DNA of 26,006 bases, taken from the NCBI GenBank assembly GCA_050252075.1, contig JBFWLP010000045.1, positions 1 to 26,006 of the forward strand, read 5' to 3'. A model generated the notes under the pieces. It ran no database searches, was not told the DNA's origin, and saw only the letters and a program-made list of their open reading frames with translations. The translations under genes and the position numbers were made by a program. This document shows positions 15,020 through 23,692 of the stretch, piece by piece (positions within the stretch are counted from its first letter, which is position 1; each line of letters opens with the position of its first letter). The stretch is from JAAYGT01 sp050252075 (GTDB lineage: Bacteria > Pseudomonadota > Gammaproteobacteria > Burkholderiales > Burkholderiaceae_B).

Positions 15020-15424
15020 ATGTCGCGATCCACCTTATGCACTGAAGAAGAAATCACTGACCTGGTTCATGGCTTTTACGGCCGCGTGCGAACCGACGCC
15101 AGCCTGGGCCCCATTTTCAACGCCCATATCAGCGACTGGGACACCCATCTGGCGATCATGGTGCGCTTCTGGTCGTCGTTGCTGCTGGGCAGCGGAACCT
15201 ACAGTGGCACCCCCATGCCCAAGCACGTGGCCCTGCCCGGTCTGACCGCCGAGCTGTTCCGGCACTGGCTGCATTTGTTTCATGAAACCACCCAAGGCCT
15301 GCCAAACCGGGCGCTGGCCGAACGGGCCGACGAATTCGCGCAACGCATCGCGCGCAGCCTGTGGTTTGGATACCAGTTAAGCAACGAACCCCGCAAAGCA
15401 CCCACGGAGCTTCACCATGGCTGA
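15020..15424 (+). CDS. Group III truncated hemoglobin
   Basis: A 134-residue globin of the trHbIII class. ITDLVHGFYGRVRTDASLGPIFN is the A/B-helix start with the B10 Tyr region, FWSSLLLGSGTYSGTPMPKHVAL is the E-F stretch, and His69 is the likely proximal heme ligand. LFRHWLHLFHETT and FAQRIARSLWFGY complete helices G and H. Trials in other bacteria link this class to nitric oxide or peroxide handling. The following nnrS and nsrR genes support a nitric oxide role. It overlaps nnrS by eight bases, so they are probably translated together. No strong ribosome site precedes the ATG. Confidence 0.9.
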   Translation: MSRSTLCTEEEITDLVHGFYGRVRTDASLGPIFNAHISDWDTHLAIMVRFWSSLLLGSGTYSGTPMPKHVALPGLTAELFRHWLHLFHETTQGLPNRALAERADEFAQRIARSLWFGYQLSNEPRKAPTELHHG

Positions 15425-16625
15425 AACGCTTCCCCTTGGCAAACATCACCCCCAGCGCGGCACGGCTCCCGATCTGAAGGCCTTCCTGAGCCTTGGATTC
15501 CGTCCGCTGTATATCGCCGGTTGCGGATGGGCGCTGATCGCCGTTGCGCTCTGGATCTTCGCCCCTCAATGGCTCACGGGCCCGCTGGGCGGCATTGCCT
15601 GGCACGCCCACGAAATGCTCTGGGGTTTCATTGCCACCATCGCCGTGGGGTTCCTGTTAACCGCCAGCGCCACCTGGACCGGTCACAATCCCATGTACGG
15701 CCTGCCGCTGGCCCTGCTGTCGGTCACGTGGCTTGTTGCACGCATCGGCTATCTCGCGGGCGGAGCACCGGGCTTCTTCATCGCCCTGACGGCCGAATCG
15801 CTGTTCTTCTTCGCGTCGGCGCACAGCCTGATGCGAGTGGTGCTGAAGGGTAAAAACCGGCGCAACGACGGCATTCCGTTTCTGGTGGCCGGGCTGGGGT
15901 TGAGCAATATCCTGTTCCTGCTGGCAGCCTACGAGGGAAACTACGTAAAACTCATGGCGCAATTCAATCTGGGCCTGGTGTGCATGGCGGTGATTGCACT
16001 GCTCATTGCACGGCGGGTCATACCGTTTTTTTCCATGCGTATGGTGCCCGGGTTGCAGATTTCCATGCAGACTCGCAGCGGCCAGTGGCAGCTGGCGGTC
16101 AGCATCGTCGCAATCCTCGCCGGATTGCTGGGCTTTACAAAAACCATGGGGGCCGCCCTGGGACTGGTCGGTATCATCAGCCTGTGGCAGCTCATTGCCT
16201 GGAAGCCGTGGGCCGTACGCCGCAAACCCATGTTGTGGATCCTGTACCTGGGCTATGCGTTCATGGGCGCGGGCCTGTTGCTGGCGGCGCTTCATTTTTC
16301 GGGGCTGGGCGTTGGTCCGCTGGCCCGGCCCGCCACGCACATTCACACGCTGGGCATGGGCGGATTCGCCGTACTGATTATCGGCATGGTCACGCGCACG
16401 GCACTGGGCCATCTGGGCCGCCCCCTGGCACTGGACACCGGTATGCTGCTGAGCTATTACCTGATAGTTGCCGCGGTGGTGCTGCGACTGGCCGCCTTGT
16501 TTCCGTCGTCGGCCACGATGGGCCTGCTGCAGGCCTCGGCATTGTGCTGGATAGGCGCCATGGGGTTGTACCTGTGGCGTTACCTGCCCATGCTGATTCG
16601 CCCACGCCCCGACGCACTTCACTAG
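15417..16625 (+). CDS. nnrS: NnrS family heme-copper membrane protein
   Basis: A 402-residue inner membrane protein with about twelve hydrophobic helices. AWHAHEMLWGF (61-71) is the hallmark NnrS motif with likely metal-ligand histidines, followed by FLLTASATWTG. HIHTLGMGGFAVLIIGMVTRTALGH is the second conserved His block. NnrS proteins bind heme and copper and protect cells from nitrosative stress, partly by limiting dinitrosyl iron complexes in Vibrio. The ATG lies within the end of the globin gene and is preceded by GGAG. The next gene, an NsrR-type regulator, begins ten bases after the stop. Confidence 0.93.
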   Translation: MAETLPLGKHHPQRGTAPDLKAFLSLGFRPLYIAGCGWALIAVALWIFAPQWLTGPLGGIAWHAHEMLWGFIATIAVGFLLTASATWTGHNPMYGLPLALLSVTWLVARIGYLAGGAPGFFIALTAESLFFFASAHSLMRVVLKGKNRRNDGIPFLVAGLGLSNILFLLAAYEGNYVKLMAQFNLGLVCMAVIALLIARRVIPFFSMRMVPGLQISMQTRSGQWQLAVSIVAILAGLLGFTKTMGAALGLVGIISLWQLIAWKPWAVRRKPMLWILYLGYAFMGAGLLLAALHFSGLGVGPLARPATHIHTLGMGGFAVLIIGMVTRTALGHLGRPLALDTGMLLSYYLIVAAVVLRLAALFPSSATMGLLQASALCWIGAMGLYLWRYLPMLIRPRPDALH

Positions 16626-16635
16626 GCCAACGACC

Positions 16636-17100
16636 ATGCGGCTGACCACCCTGACTGACTACGCCATGCGCCTGCTTATGTACGTGGGCAACCATCCTGA
16701 CCGTCTGTGCACCATTGCGGAAATCGCCCAGGCCCACGGTATTTCCGAGCCCCATCTCATGAAGGTGACCCATCGCCTTTCCCAGACGGGGTGGCTGGAG
16801 ACCGTACGCGGAAAAAACGGCGGCATGCGCCTGTCGCGCCCCCCGGGCGAAATCAGCCTGGGAGCCGTCATACGCGACACAGAAAACGATCTGGACATTG
16901 TGGAATGCTTCGGAGGCCCGACACAATGCAGCCTGCAAGGCCACTGCGGGCTGGCCGGCATTATGCACGGTGCCCTGAATCAGTTTCTGTCCTATCTTGA
17001 CGGGTATACGCTTGCCGACATACTGGCGTCGGGCCGGCAAATGCCGCCCGACTCAACAACGCCGCCCGCCACCATCACACTTTATCGCAGCGCACCGTAA
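16636..17100 (+). CDS. nsrR: NsrR-type Rrf2 family nitric oxide-sensing repressor
   Basis: A 154-residue iron-sulfur transcription factor. It begins MRLTTLTDYAMRLLMY, with Asp8 where the fourth cluster ligand lies in studied NsrR proteins. SEPHLMKVTHRLSQTGWLETVRGKNGG is the winged-helix DNA-reading part. Cys91, Cys98 and Cys104 are the three cluster cysteines (C-x6-C-x5-C). LDGYTLADIL ends the conserved part. Nitric oxide damages the cluster and releases repression of target genes, which here likely include its own operon. The last 20 residues are not conserved and overlap the end of the convergent serA gene by 26 bases. IscR is excluded by the Cys spacing and context. Confidence 0.92.
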   Translation: MRLTTLTDYAMRLLMYVGNHPDRLCTIAEIAQAHGISEPHLMKVTHRLSQTGWLETVRGKNGGMRLSRPPGEISLGAVIRDTENDLDIVECFGGPTQCSLQGHCGLAGIMHGALNQFLSYLDGYTLADILASGRQMPPDSTTPPATITLYRSAP

Positions 17101-18274
17101 TGGGGTGGGCACGCAACGTTGCCATGACGGCATCGTCTGCCTTGCCCTCGACATCGGAAATGACATAGCCGATCGCGCCACGCGTTTGCAATTGCTGGCT
17201 GACGATATTCAGGCCGTGCTCGGCCATAAGGTTGCTGAGCGTGCCCATGGCACCGGGCAGATTGCGATGAACATGCAAGATGCGGGCGGTTCCCATGGGC
17301 GGCTGATAAGAAATTTCGGGGAAATTCACCGCCCCTTTTGTGGCGCCGTTCTGCACATACCGCGCCAGTTTCTCGGCAACTTCCCGCCCGATATTCTCTT
17401 GTGACTCCTGGGTGCTTCCACCAATATGGGGCGTAAGGATGACATTATGCATACCGATCAGCGGGCTTGCCAGGGGTTCGTCGCGCCCTTTGGGTTCGAC
17501 GGGAAAGACATCGAGCGCCGCACCCGAGACATGACCGGACACCAGCGCCTGATGCAAGGCATCGATATCCACCACCGTACCGCGGGACGCATTGATCAGG
17601 ATGGCTCCCGGCTTCATGGCGGCCAGTGCCGCACCGTTGATGAGTGTTCGGGTGGCTTTGGTGGCCGGGACATGCAGGGTAACGACGTCGGCCTGGGACA
17701 AAAGCTTTTTCAGCGAGCCGGCCGGTTTGGCATTGCCCAGCGGCAGCTTGGCTTCAACGTCGTGAAAAATGACCCGCATCCCGAGCGCCTCGGCCAGGGT
17801 ACCGACTTGCGAGCCAATGTTTCCATAGCCCACGATGCCCAGCGTCTTGCCTCGGGCCTCGAAGGCACCGTCGGCGGTTTTATCCCAGAAACCCTGATGC
17901 ACCCGCGCATTTTTTTCGGGAATCCGGCGCAGCAGCAAAATGGCTTCTCCAAGCACCAGTTCGGCGACCGAGCGCGTATTGGAAAACGGCGCATTGAACA
18001 CCGGAACGCCGCGCATCATGGCCGCCTCGAGATCCACTTGATTGGTGCCAATGCAGAAACAGCCAATTGCGCGCAGATCGGGCGCCGCCGCCAGCAGCGT
18101 GGCATCAAGCTGCGTGCGGGAACGTATGCCCAAGATGGTGGCGCCCTGCACAGCCTTGTGCAACGCCTCGCCTGACAGCGCCCCCGCATGCGTAATGATG
18201 TCGGAGAACCCCGCCGCCGTGAAAACTTCCGTTGCGCTGGGATGGATATTCTCGAATAAAACGATACGGCTCAT
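17075..18274 (-). CDS. serA: D-3-phosphoglycerate dehydrogenase
   Basis: A 399-residue enzyme for the first step of serine synthesis: NAD-dependent oxidation of 3-phosphoglycerate. The substrate domain has the GCFCIGTNQVDLEAA block near 71. The NAD domain has GIVGYGNIGSQVG near 146. Catalytic Arg, Glu and His lie in NASRGTVVD, LDVFPVEP and TPHIGGSTQESQENIG. A C-terminal ACT domain (about 328-399) with HRNLPGAMGTLSNLMAEHGLNI suggests serine feedback, as in the E. coli-type enzyme. ATG at 18274 was chosen with AGGAG ten bases upstream; TTG at 18280 adds two residues. It stands alone, converging on nsrR with a 26-base overlap. The gap to the divergent next gene (18275-18430) has a 10-base palindrome at 18311-18320 and nothing else I can name. 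Confidence 0.95.
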   Translation of the reverse strand: MSRIVLFENIHPSATEVFTAAGFSDIITHAGALSGEALHKAVQGATILGIRSRTQLDATLLAAAPDLRAIGCFCIGTNQVDLEAAMMRGVPVFNAPFSNTRSVAELVLGEAILLLRRIPEKNARVHQGFWDKTADGAFEARGKTLGIVGYGNIGSQVGTLAEALGMRVIFHDVEAKLPLGNAKPAGSLKKLLSQADVVTLHVPATKATRTLINGAALAAMKPGAILINASRGTVVDIDALHQALVSGHVSGAALDVFPVEPKGRDEPLASPLIGMHNVILTPHIGGSTQESQENIGREVAEKLARYVQNGATKGAVNFPEISYQPPMGTARILHVHRNLPGAMGTLSNLMAEHGLNIVSQQLQTRGAIGYVISDVEGKADDAVMATLRAHPITVRCDKV

Positions 18275-18430
18275 GAACAATGTGCTCCTGCAACAACAAT
18301 AAGTACCATTTTAGTACTAATTTAAAAAAGATGCTGGAATACCCTTGGTCAATACGCGTTGGTCTGCCCGTGAATCAATGGCACAATCGCAAGGAACAAA
18401 ACCGCGCCCAGCGAAGGAAACTACTCATCA

Positions 18431-20140
18431 ATGACAGGAACATCCACCTCGCTGAAACACCGCCTGTCCAGCATCCGCATTCAGCTGCTGCTGTGGTTCG
18501 GCGGCCTAACGCTGGCCACGCTGGTCAGTGCCGGCTGGTACAGCGGTGCGGTCGCTACACGGCAATCGGTCGCCTCGGTGGGGGAAAGCCTTTACATTAC
18601 CGCGCGGTCCGCCGCCGAGCTTCTGGGCAACAGCCTGACGGAGCGGCGCCGTGAAATTGAGCTGCTACGCCAGGATACGCTGTTCGTCACGGGGGACCTG
18701 AACAGCCCGCAGCTGCGGGAGACACTGGAACGCTACCAGAACCACAGCGACGAGCACGCCTGGATCGGCATCACCGATCACGCCGGCATTGTCCGGCAGG
18801 CAACATCCGGGCTGCTGGTGGGGGCCGATGTCAGCAAGCGCCCGTGGTTCGATGCCGGAAAACAAGGCATTTTCCTGGGCGATGTCCATGACGCCGTACT
18901 GCTGGCCAAACAGCTGCAGCCCCGCCAAGATCCTTCCCAGCCCCTGCGATTCATTGACATTGCGGCGCCGGTATTCAACGAACGGAACGAGTTCCGGGGC
19001 GTTCTGGCCTCGCACCTGTATTGGTCGTGGGTAACACAGATTGCGCACACCGTCGTCACCGACCGGCAGCTCAACCCCGATGCCGAGCTGCTGATCGTTG
19101 ACCGGAACGGCACGGTCATTTATCCGGAAACTTTCAGCGAACCGGTGAACGTACCCGCCAACCTGACCAGCCGGCAGCGCTTTCAAACATTGCTCTGGAG
19201 CGATGGCCTGTCTTATCTGTCAAGCGCCGGCGAGCTAACCGCCCTGGCCGACTTTGGCTGGAAACTGGTCATGCGCCAGCCACTCGACAGCGCAACCGCC
19301 CCGGCCAGGGCGCTGGCCCTGCGCCTGGCCGCCCTGGGTGCATTGGCCTTGCTGTTTTTCGGGGTTATCACCTACGCGATTTCCCGGCGCCTGAGCCGCC
19401 CCATCGAGCAGCTGGTGCGTGCCGCCAAAGAGGTTGAAACGCATCGTCGCCCCGCCCCACTGCCCAAAGATGTTGCCATTCGCGAAGTGAACGAGCTTGT
19501 TACCACCTTCGAGGCCATGACAGCGGCCCTGGCACATCGCGAAGCGCAATTGCGCGAACTGAATGCATCGCTGGAAAACCAGGTTGCCGAACGCACGCAC
19601 GAACTTCTACAGGCCAATAAGGCTCTTGAAGAGCTTTCCATACGGGACAGCCTCACCGGCGTTTTCAACCGGCGCTATGTTCAAGAACGTCTGAACGAAA
19701 GCCATGAGCGATTCCGTCGCGCGGGGGTTGGCTATGCCGTGCTGTTGCTCGACGTTGACAACTTCAAAGCTATCAACGATTCCTTCGGACACCCCGTGGG
19801 CGATGCCGTGCTGCGAGCATTGGGCACGCTGCTGGCCACCCATACCCGTATCAACGATATCGTTGCACGCTACGGCGGCGAGGAATTCATAATTCTGGTG
19901 AATGCGCCGTGCGACCGCGACAATGCCACGGCCCTGGCTGAAAAGCTGCGTCATCTGGTGGAACAAACCCGGCTGCCCACAGTGGGCAACTTCACCGTCA
20001 GTATCGGCCTGTGCTGCGTTACCGATCTGCACCACGCCGACCAGGGCGACAGCGTTGTACTGCACGCCGACAAGGCGCTGTACCAGGCCAAGCAGAACGG
20101 CAAGAACCAGGTCATTGCCTGGCAAGAGGCATCACCTTAA
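18431..20140 (+). CDS. Membrane diguanylate cyclase with periplasmic Cache-type sensor, HAMP and GGDEF
   Basis: A 569-residue signalling enzyme that should make cyclic di-GMP from two GTP. Helix 1 (about 17-37) and helix 2 (about 296-316) bracket a periplasmic double-Cache-like domain; KRPWFDAGKQGIFLGDVHDAVLLAK (136-160) is typical. A HAMP segment (about 317-370) and a coiled coil (about 366-402) lead into the cyclase domain, which opens with RDSLTGVFNRR. GGEEF (482-486) is an active-site form of GGDEF. Arg473-Ile-Asn-Asp476 sits five residues before it, so the inhibitory site for product feedback is present. The ligand sensed is unknown. AAGGAAA precedes the ATG. The end overlaps the next gene by four bases tail to tail. 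Confidence 0.93.
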   Translation: MTGTSTSLKHRLSSIRIQLLLWFGGLTLATLVSAGWYSGAVATRQSVASVGESLYITARSAAELLGNSLTERRREIELLRQDTLFVTGDLNSPQLRETLERYQNHSDEHAWIGITDHAGIVRQATSGLLVGADVSKRPWFDAGKQGIFLGDVHDAVLLAKQLQPRQDPSQPLRFIDIAAPVFNERNEFRGVLASHLYWSWVTQIAHTVVTDRQLNPDAELLIVDRNGTVIYPETFSEPVNVPANLTSRQRFQTLLWSDGLSYLSSAGELTALADFGWKLVMRQPLDSATAPARALALRLAALGALALLFFGVITYAISRRLSRPIEQLVRAAKEVETHRRPAPLPKDVAIREVNELVTTFEAMTAALAHREAQLRELNASLENQVAERTHELLQANKALEELSIRDSLTGVFNRRYVQERLNESHERFRRAGVGYAVLLLDVDNFKAINDSFGHPVGDAVLRALGTLLATHTRINDIVARYGGEEFIILVNAPCDRDNATALAEKLRHLVEQTRLPTVGNFTVSIGLCCVTDLHHADQGDSVVLHADKALYQAKQNGKNQVIAWQEASP

Positions 20141-21054
20141 CCCAGCCGTTCCGCCCACCACAACAGCACCGGCGCCACAAGCAGAAACACCAGGGTGGAT
20201 ACCACCACGGCGCCGGCCACCACGGGCCCGAAACGCGAGTAATGGTCAGAATACAGGTAACTGACCACTGCCACCGGCATCATGAACTGCAGCTGGATCA
20301 CCGCCGCCACCTCGGCCGGCAGGTTGAATACCCACATGACCAGCAAGCCGGCCACCAGGCCCACGCCAAGCCGGGTGAAGCCGATAACGCACCCCTGCCC
20401 CAGATTGTTCCGGGTTACAGTTACCAGCGCATAGCCCAGACTGATAAGCATTAGCGGTACGGCCAGCGAGCCCAGCAGCTTTGCGCTGTCGAGGATGGGA
20501 ACGGGGATATCTACGGCCGCGTAGCGCAAGCCCAACGCCACCAGGCATGCCAGAATGACCCCCTGTGACCCGCCCCGCCGTCCGCCCGTGGCATGATGCC
20601 CGGAAACACGATTGAACCACCACTGCGTTCCGGTATGCTGCATGAGCGAACACACCGTGAAAATGGCGATCGCCACTGCCAGGCCGTTATCGCCAAATGC
20701 CAGATGCGCCATAGGCAACCCCAGATTACCGGCATTCGGAAAAACCACGCTGGGAACCAGCGGCGCAACGGGCATACCCGCCAGGCGCAACACGCCGGCA
20801 CCCACCACCCCGCAAACCAGCAAACCCACCACGCCGGCCAGACCAACCTGCATCAGGATCGCGCTATCGAGGGTGGTGGTGGAAAGCGTGTGAAAAACCA
20901 GCGCCGGCACGGTAACGCCGGTGGTGAACCGGCCAATGAACTGGCCCGGGAATTCGTTGCCACGCAGCCCCCAGAAAGCGCCGGCGCCAACGCATACCAT
21001 CACCGGCGTCAACACCGTTGCCAAGCGCAAATACAGCGCTATCCAGTCTGTCAT
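20137..21054 (-). CDS. AEC family transporter (auxin efflux carrier type)
   Basis: A 305-residue inner membrane protein with about ten helices and a weak central cytoplasmic loop (about 150-162, HHATGGRRGGS). FPNAGNLGLPMAHLAFG (about 104-120) is the conserved AEC motif in the helix-break region, and a second inverted half starts near 166. Family members export auxin in plants and are often annotated as malonate or carboxylate permeases (MdcF) in bacteria; the substrate cannot be told here. It starts 11 bases after ychF, so it is likely co-transcribed with it, with no functional link evident. Confidence 0.88.
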   Translation of the reverse strand: MTDWIALYLRLATVLTPVMVCVGAGAFWGLRGNEFPGQFIGRFTTGVTVPALVFHTLSTTTLDSAILMQVGLAGVVGLLVCGVVGAGVLRLAGMPVAPLVPSVVFPNAGNLGLPMAHLAFGDNGLAVAIAIFTVCSLMQHTGTQWWFNRVSGHHATGGRRGGSQGVILACLVALGLRYAAVDIPVPILDSAKLLGSLAVPLMLISLGYALVTVTRNNLGQGCVIGFTRLGVGLVAGLLVMWVFNLPAEVAAVIQLQFMMPVAVVSYLYSDHYSRFGPVVAGAVVVSTLVFLLVAPVLLWWAERLG

Positions 21055-21065
21055 GGGAAAAGCGG

Positions 21066-22157
21066 CTAGACGTTGAACAGAAAATTCAGAACATCGCCGT
21101 CTTTGACGACGTAGTCTTTACCCTCGGCCCGCATCTTGCCCGCTTCCTTGGCCGCCTGCTCGCCGTTCAATGCGATGAAGTCGTCGTAGGCAATGGTTTG
21201 CGCACGAATGAACCCGCGCTCGAAATCGGTGTGGATGACGCCCGCCGCCTGCGGCGCCGTATCGCCCCGGTGTATGGTCCAGGCACGAACCTCTTTGACC
21301 CCGGCAGTGAAATACGTTTGCAAACCCAGCAAGTCGTAGGCTGCACGAATGACGCGATCGAGACCGGGTTCGTCCATACCCATATCGGCAAGGAAAACCG
21401 CCTTGTCTTCGTCGTCGAGCTCGGCGATCTCCGCCTCGACCGCCGCACACACGGCCACCACCGGCGCATTCTCGGCCTGTGCGTACCCGCGCACCGCATC
21501 GAGATAAGGATTGTTGTCAAAGCCGTCTTCACGCACGTTGGCCACGTACATGCAACGCTTGGCCGTAATGAAGCAATACGGCTTGAGCATTGCCTTGGCG
21601 TCGTCGTCAAGGTCGAGCGAGCGTATCGGCTTCGCCTCGTTCAGCACCGGCATCACCTTTTCCAGCAGCGCCACCATTTTGATGGACTCTTTATCGCCGG
21701 CACGTGCGGTTTTCTGGTGCCGTTGCAAGGCCTTTTCAGCGGTGCCCAGATCGGCCAGCGCCAGTTCGGTATTGATGACCTCGATATCGGAAACCGGATC
21801 GACACGCCCGGCCACATGCACGACGTTTTCATCGTCGAAGCAGCGAACCACATGAACAATGGCGTCGGTTTCGCGAATATTGGCCAGAAACTGGTTCCCC
21901 AGCCCTTCGCCTTTGGACGCCCCGGCCACCAGCCCGGCGATATCCACGAACTCGACGACCGCGGGAACGACACGCTCAGGGTTGACGATGGCCGCCAGTG
22001 CTTTCAGACGGGGATCGGGTACTTCCACCACCCCCACGTTCGGCTCGATCGTGCAGAAGGGGTAGTTTTCTGCGGCAATACCTGCTTTGGTGAGCGCGTT
22101 GAAGAGAGTCGATTTACCAACGTTGGGCAAGCCAACGATGCCACATTGCAAAGCCAT
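21066..22157 (-). CDS. ychF: Redox-regulated ATPase YchF (OLA1 family)
   Basis: A 363-residue cytoplasmic P-loop protein. GLPNVGKST (9-17) is the Walker A loop, FCTIEPNVG the switch I part, and DIAGLVAGASKGEGLGNQFL switch II. The usual NKxD is replaced by a YchF-type NxxE (NTELALADL), which makes the protein prefer ATP. A TGS domain at the end (from about 280: LQTYFTAGVKEVRAWTI, then the closing KDGDVLNFLFNV) completes the full family length. YchF binds ribosomes and takes part in oxidative stress control. Gene order near pth and rplY is common in proteobacteria, though here another gene lies between pth and ychF. Confidence 0.97.
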   Translation of the reverse strand: MALQCGIVGLPNVGKSTLFNALTKAGIAAENYPFCTIEPNVGVVEVPDPRLKALAAIVNPERVVPAVVEFVDIAGLVAGASKGEGLGNQFLANIRETDAIVHVVRCFDDENVVHVAGRVDPVSDIEVINTELALADLGTAEKALQRHQKTARAGDKESIKMVALLEKVMPVLNEAKPIRSLDLDDDAKAMLKPYCFITAKRCMYVANVREDGFDNNPYLDAVRGYAQAENAPVVAVCAAVEAEIAELDDEDKAVFLADMGMDEPGLDRVIRAAYDLLGLQTYFTAGVKEVRAWTIHRGDTAPQAAGVIHTDFERGFIRAQTIAYDDFIALNGEQAAKEAGKMRAEGKDYVVKDGDVLNFLFNV

Positions 22158-22202
22158 GAGTTTCCTGAACGTAAAAATAGGGCAAACGCGTATTGTAGGC
22201 GA

Positions 22203-22985
22203 TCACACACTGTCCGGTGCAAACGACAGCACCAGCCAGATGAAAAGCAATGGCCCGGCATTAAACAAGCTGTGCAGCATGATTGCCGCGCCGATTCCAC
22301 GCCGCACGCGCAGCCAGCCCAGCACCATGCCGGTCAACCACTGGGGCAATACCAGAAACGGCAAATACAGCCAGGGGGTTTGGTGCAAATTGAAGTTGTA
22401 CAGATGCAAGGCGGCAAACGCAATCGATGACAGGTGGAAAACCCAGGGGAAATAATGCCGGTAGGCCAACCGGGCATGCCAGCCGAGCGGCCGGCGCCAG
22501 CGCGGCGTTTTCAGCTGAAACGGAATCATGCAAGCCAGTATCAGCCCACCCGCCAGCGCCACACCCAGTCCTTGGGGGCCGCTGAACATTGCCACGACGG
22601 CTATCGGCACAAACCACCACAACACCGCGGGCCGACGCAAACCGTAGCGGAACACCAGCTCTTCCACGATGGGCGCCCACACCAGCGCATAAACCCAGGG
22701 AATGGCGTGAATGTTCAATCGGTGGGTGGCGCCGGCGGCACCTGCGGCACTGACCGCCAGCGGACCCAGAACGAACATGTTCACGGCCCAAAGAAAGCAT
22801 GCCCACGCAAAAAGCCGGCGCACCGACACGCCCGTAAACCAGTCCACCCACCACACCGGCCCGGCCTTTCTGGCCGGTGTGCGGGGAGCAAACGCTGGAC
22901 GACGAATAAACCGCCAGAAATCGGCAAGCTCATACCGAAAACGCAAACCGTGCCCTGGTTCGCGAACCGCCTGGTTGTCATCCAC
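22203..22985 (-). CDS. CPBP family intramembrane glutamic endopeptidase-like protein
   Basis: A 260-residue protein with about six hydrophobic segments after a basic cytoplasmic start. It has the three CPBP motifs: EELVFR (Glu108, Glu109 and Arg113), FAALH (F-x3-H) and HSLFNAG (H-x3-N). These are the metal-free catalytic residues of the Rce1/CPBP (Abi) proteases. Targets are unknown in most bacteria; some members give bacteriocin immunity or process surface proteins. The start is GTG at 22985, overlapping the pth stop by eight bases, with GAGGG upstream. It lies in the pth-ychF run and is likely co-transcribed with pth. Confidence 0.85.
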   Translation of the reverse strand: MDDNQAVREPGHGLRFRYELADFWRFIRRPAFAPRTPARKAGPVWWVDWFTGVSVRRLFAWACFLWAVNMFVLGPLAVSAAGAAGATHRLNIHAIPWVYALVWAPIVEELVFRYGLRRPAVLWWFVPIAVVAMFSGPQGLGVALAGGLILACMIPFQLKTPRWRRPLGWHARLAYRHYFPWVFHLSSIAFAALHLYNFNLHQTPWLYLPFLVLPQWLTGMVLGWLRVRRGIGAAIMLHSLFNAGPLLFIWLVLSFAPDSV

Positions 22986-23577
22986 TGCGATTACCCTCGT
23001 GCAGTTGTGCCATGGCCTGGCGAAAATCGCCGCGCAACAAGGCGGGCAAAATGGCTCGGCAGCGCGTCATGGCATCGTGAATGGATTGCTGTTCCTCGCG
23101 GCGTGGCGGGCTAAGGACAAAAGCGGCCACCTGCTGGGCCAGCCCCAGACTGCGTGGATGGCCAATGCCCAGCCGCAAACGCCAGAAATCGGGGCTGCCA
23201 AAGGCTGCCTGAATGTCACGCAAGCCGTTATGGCCGGCATGCCCGCCTGCTTGTTTAAGCTTTACATGACCGGGCAGCAGATCCAGCTCATCGTGCAGCA
23301 CCAGTACGTTCTGGGGCTGCAGCTTATAGAATCGCAACAATGCGCCGGCCGACTGGCCTGACCGGTTCATATACGTTGCGGGCTTGGCAAGAATAACGTT
23401 CTCGCCCTCGAAGCGTGCCTTTGCCACCAGACCAAAAAAAGATTTTTCCGGCGAGAACGACGTATGCAAGTCATGCGCCATATCGTCGGCCAGCCAGAAT
23501 CCGGCGTTGTGACGTGTGGCTTCGTACTCGGGACCGGGATTACCCAGACCAATGATCAGGCGGATAGGAGGCGTCAT
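22978..23577 (-). CDS. pth: Peptidyl-tRNA hydrolase
   Basis: A 199-residue cytoplasmic enzyme that frees tRNA from peptidyl-tRNA dropped by ribosomes. RLIIGLGNPGPEYEATRHNAGF (6-27) has catalytic His23. LAKPATYMNRSG has the substrate Asn, VLHDELDLLPG the Asp, and GGHAGHNGLRDI the third conserved block. ATG at 23577 fits the family start; a TTG at 23598 would add seven unfamiliar residues. It comes after rplY on the same strand, but a terminator lies between, so it may have its own promoter or be read through. Confidence 0.96.
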   Translation of the reverse strand: MTPPIRLIIGLGNPGPEYEATRHNAGFWLADDMAHDLHTSFSPEKSFFGLVAKARFEGENVILAKPATYMNRSGQSAGALLRFYKLQPQNVLVLHDELDLLPGHVKLKQAGGHAGHNGLRDIQAAFGSPDFWRLRLGIGHPRSLGLAQQVAAFVLSPPRREEQQSIHDAMTRCRAILPALLRGDFRQAMAQLHEGNRSG

Positions 23578-23599
23578 AACGTGAGAATATACCGGCAAT

Positions 23600-23641
23600 A
23601 AAAAAACAAACCCCCGTGCAGCGCATAGGCCACCCGGGGGT
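23600..23641 (-). terminator. Rho-independent terminator after rplY
   Basis: On the minus strand ACCCCCG and CGGGGGT pair around an 18-base loop and are followed by TTGTTTTTTT. It sits about 50 bases after the rplY stop, just before pth. Confidence 0.75.
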
Positions 23642-23692
23642 GTGGATCAGACGCGGGCCGAAACACTTGCGTGCAGCCACCCGACCGGCGGA

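Noticed and set aside
18311..18320. 10-base palindrome TTAGTACTAA between serA and the cyclase gene
   Set aside because: It is too short and too AT-rich to claim as an operator without further copies.
21018..22430. Plus-strand open frame of 470 codons across the AEC start, ychF and the CPBP gene
   Set aside because: It spans three real genes on the opposite strand and has no coherent domain.
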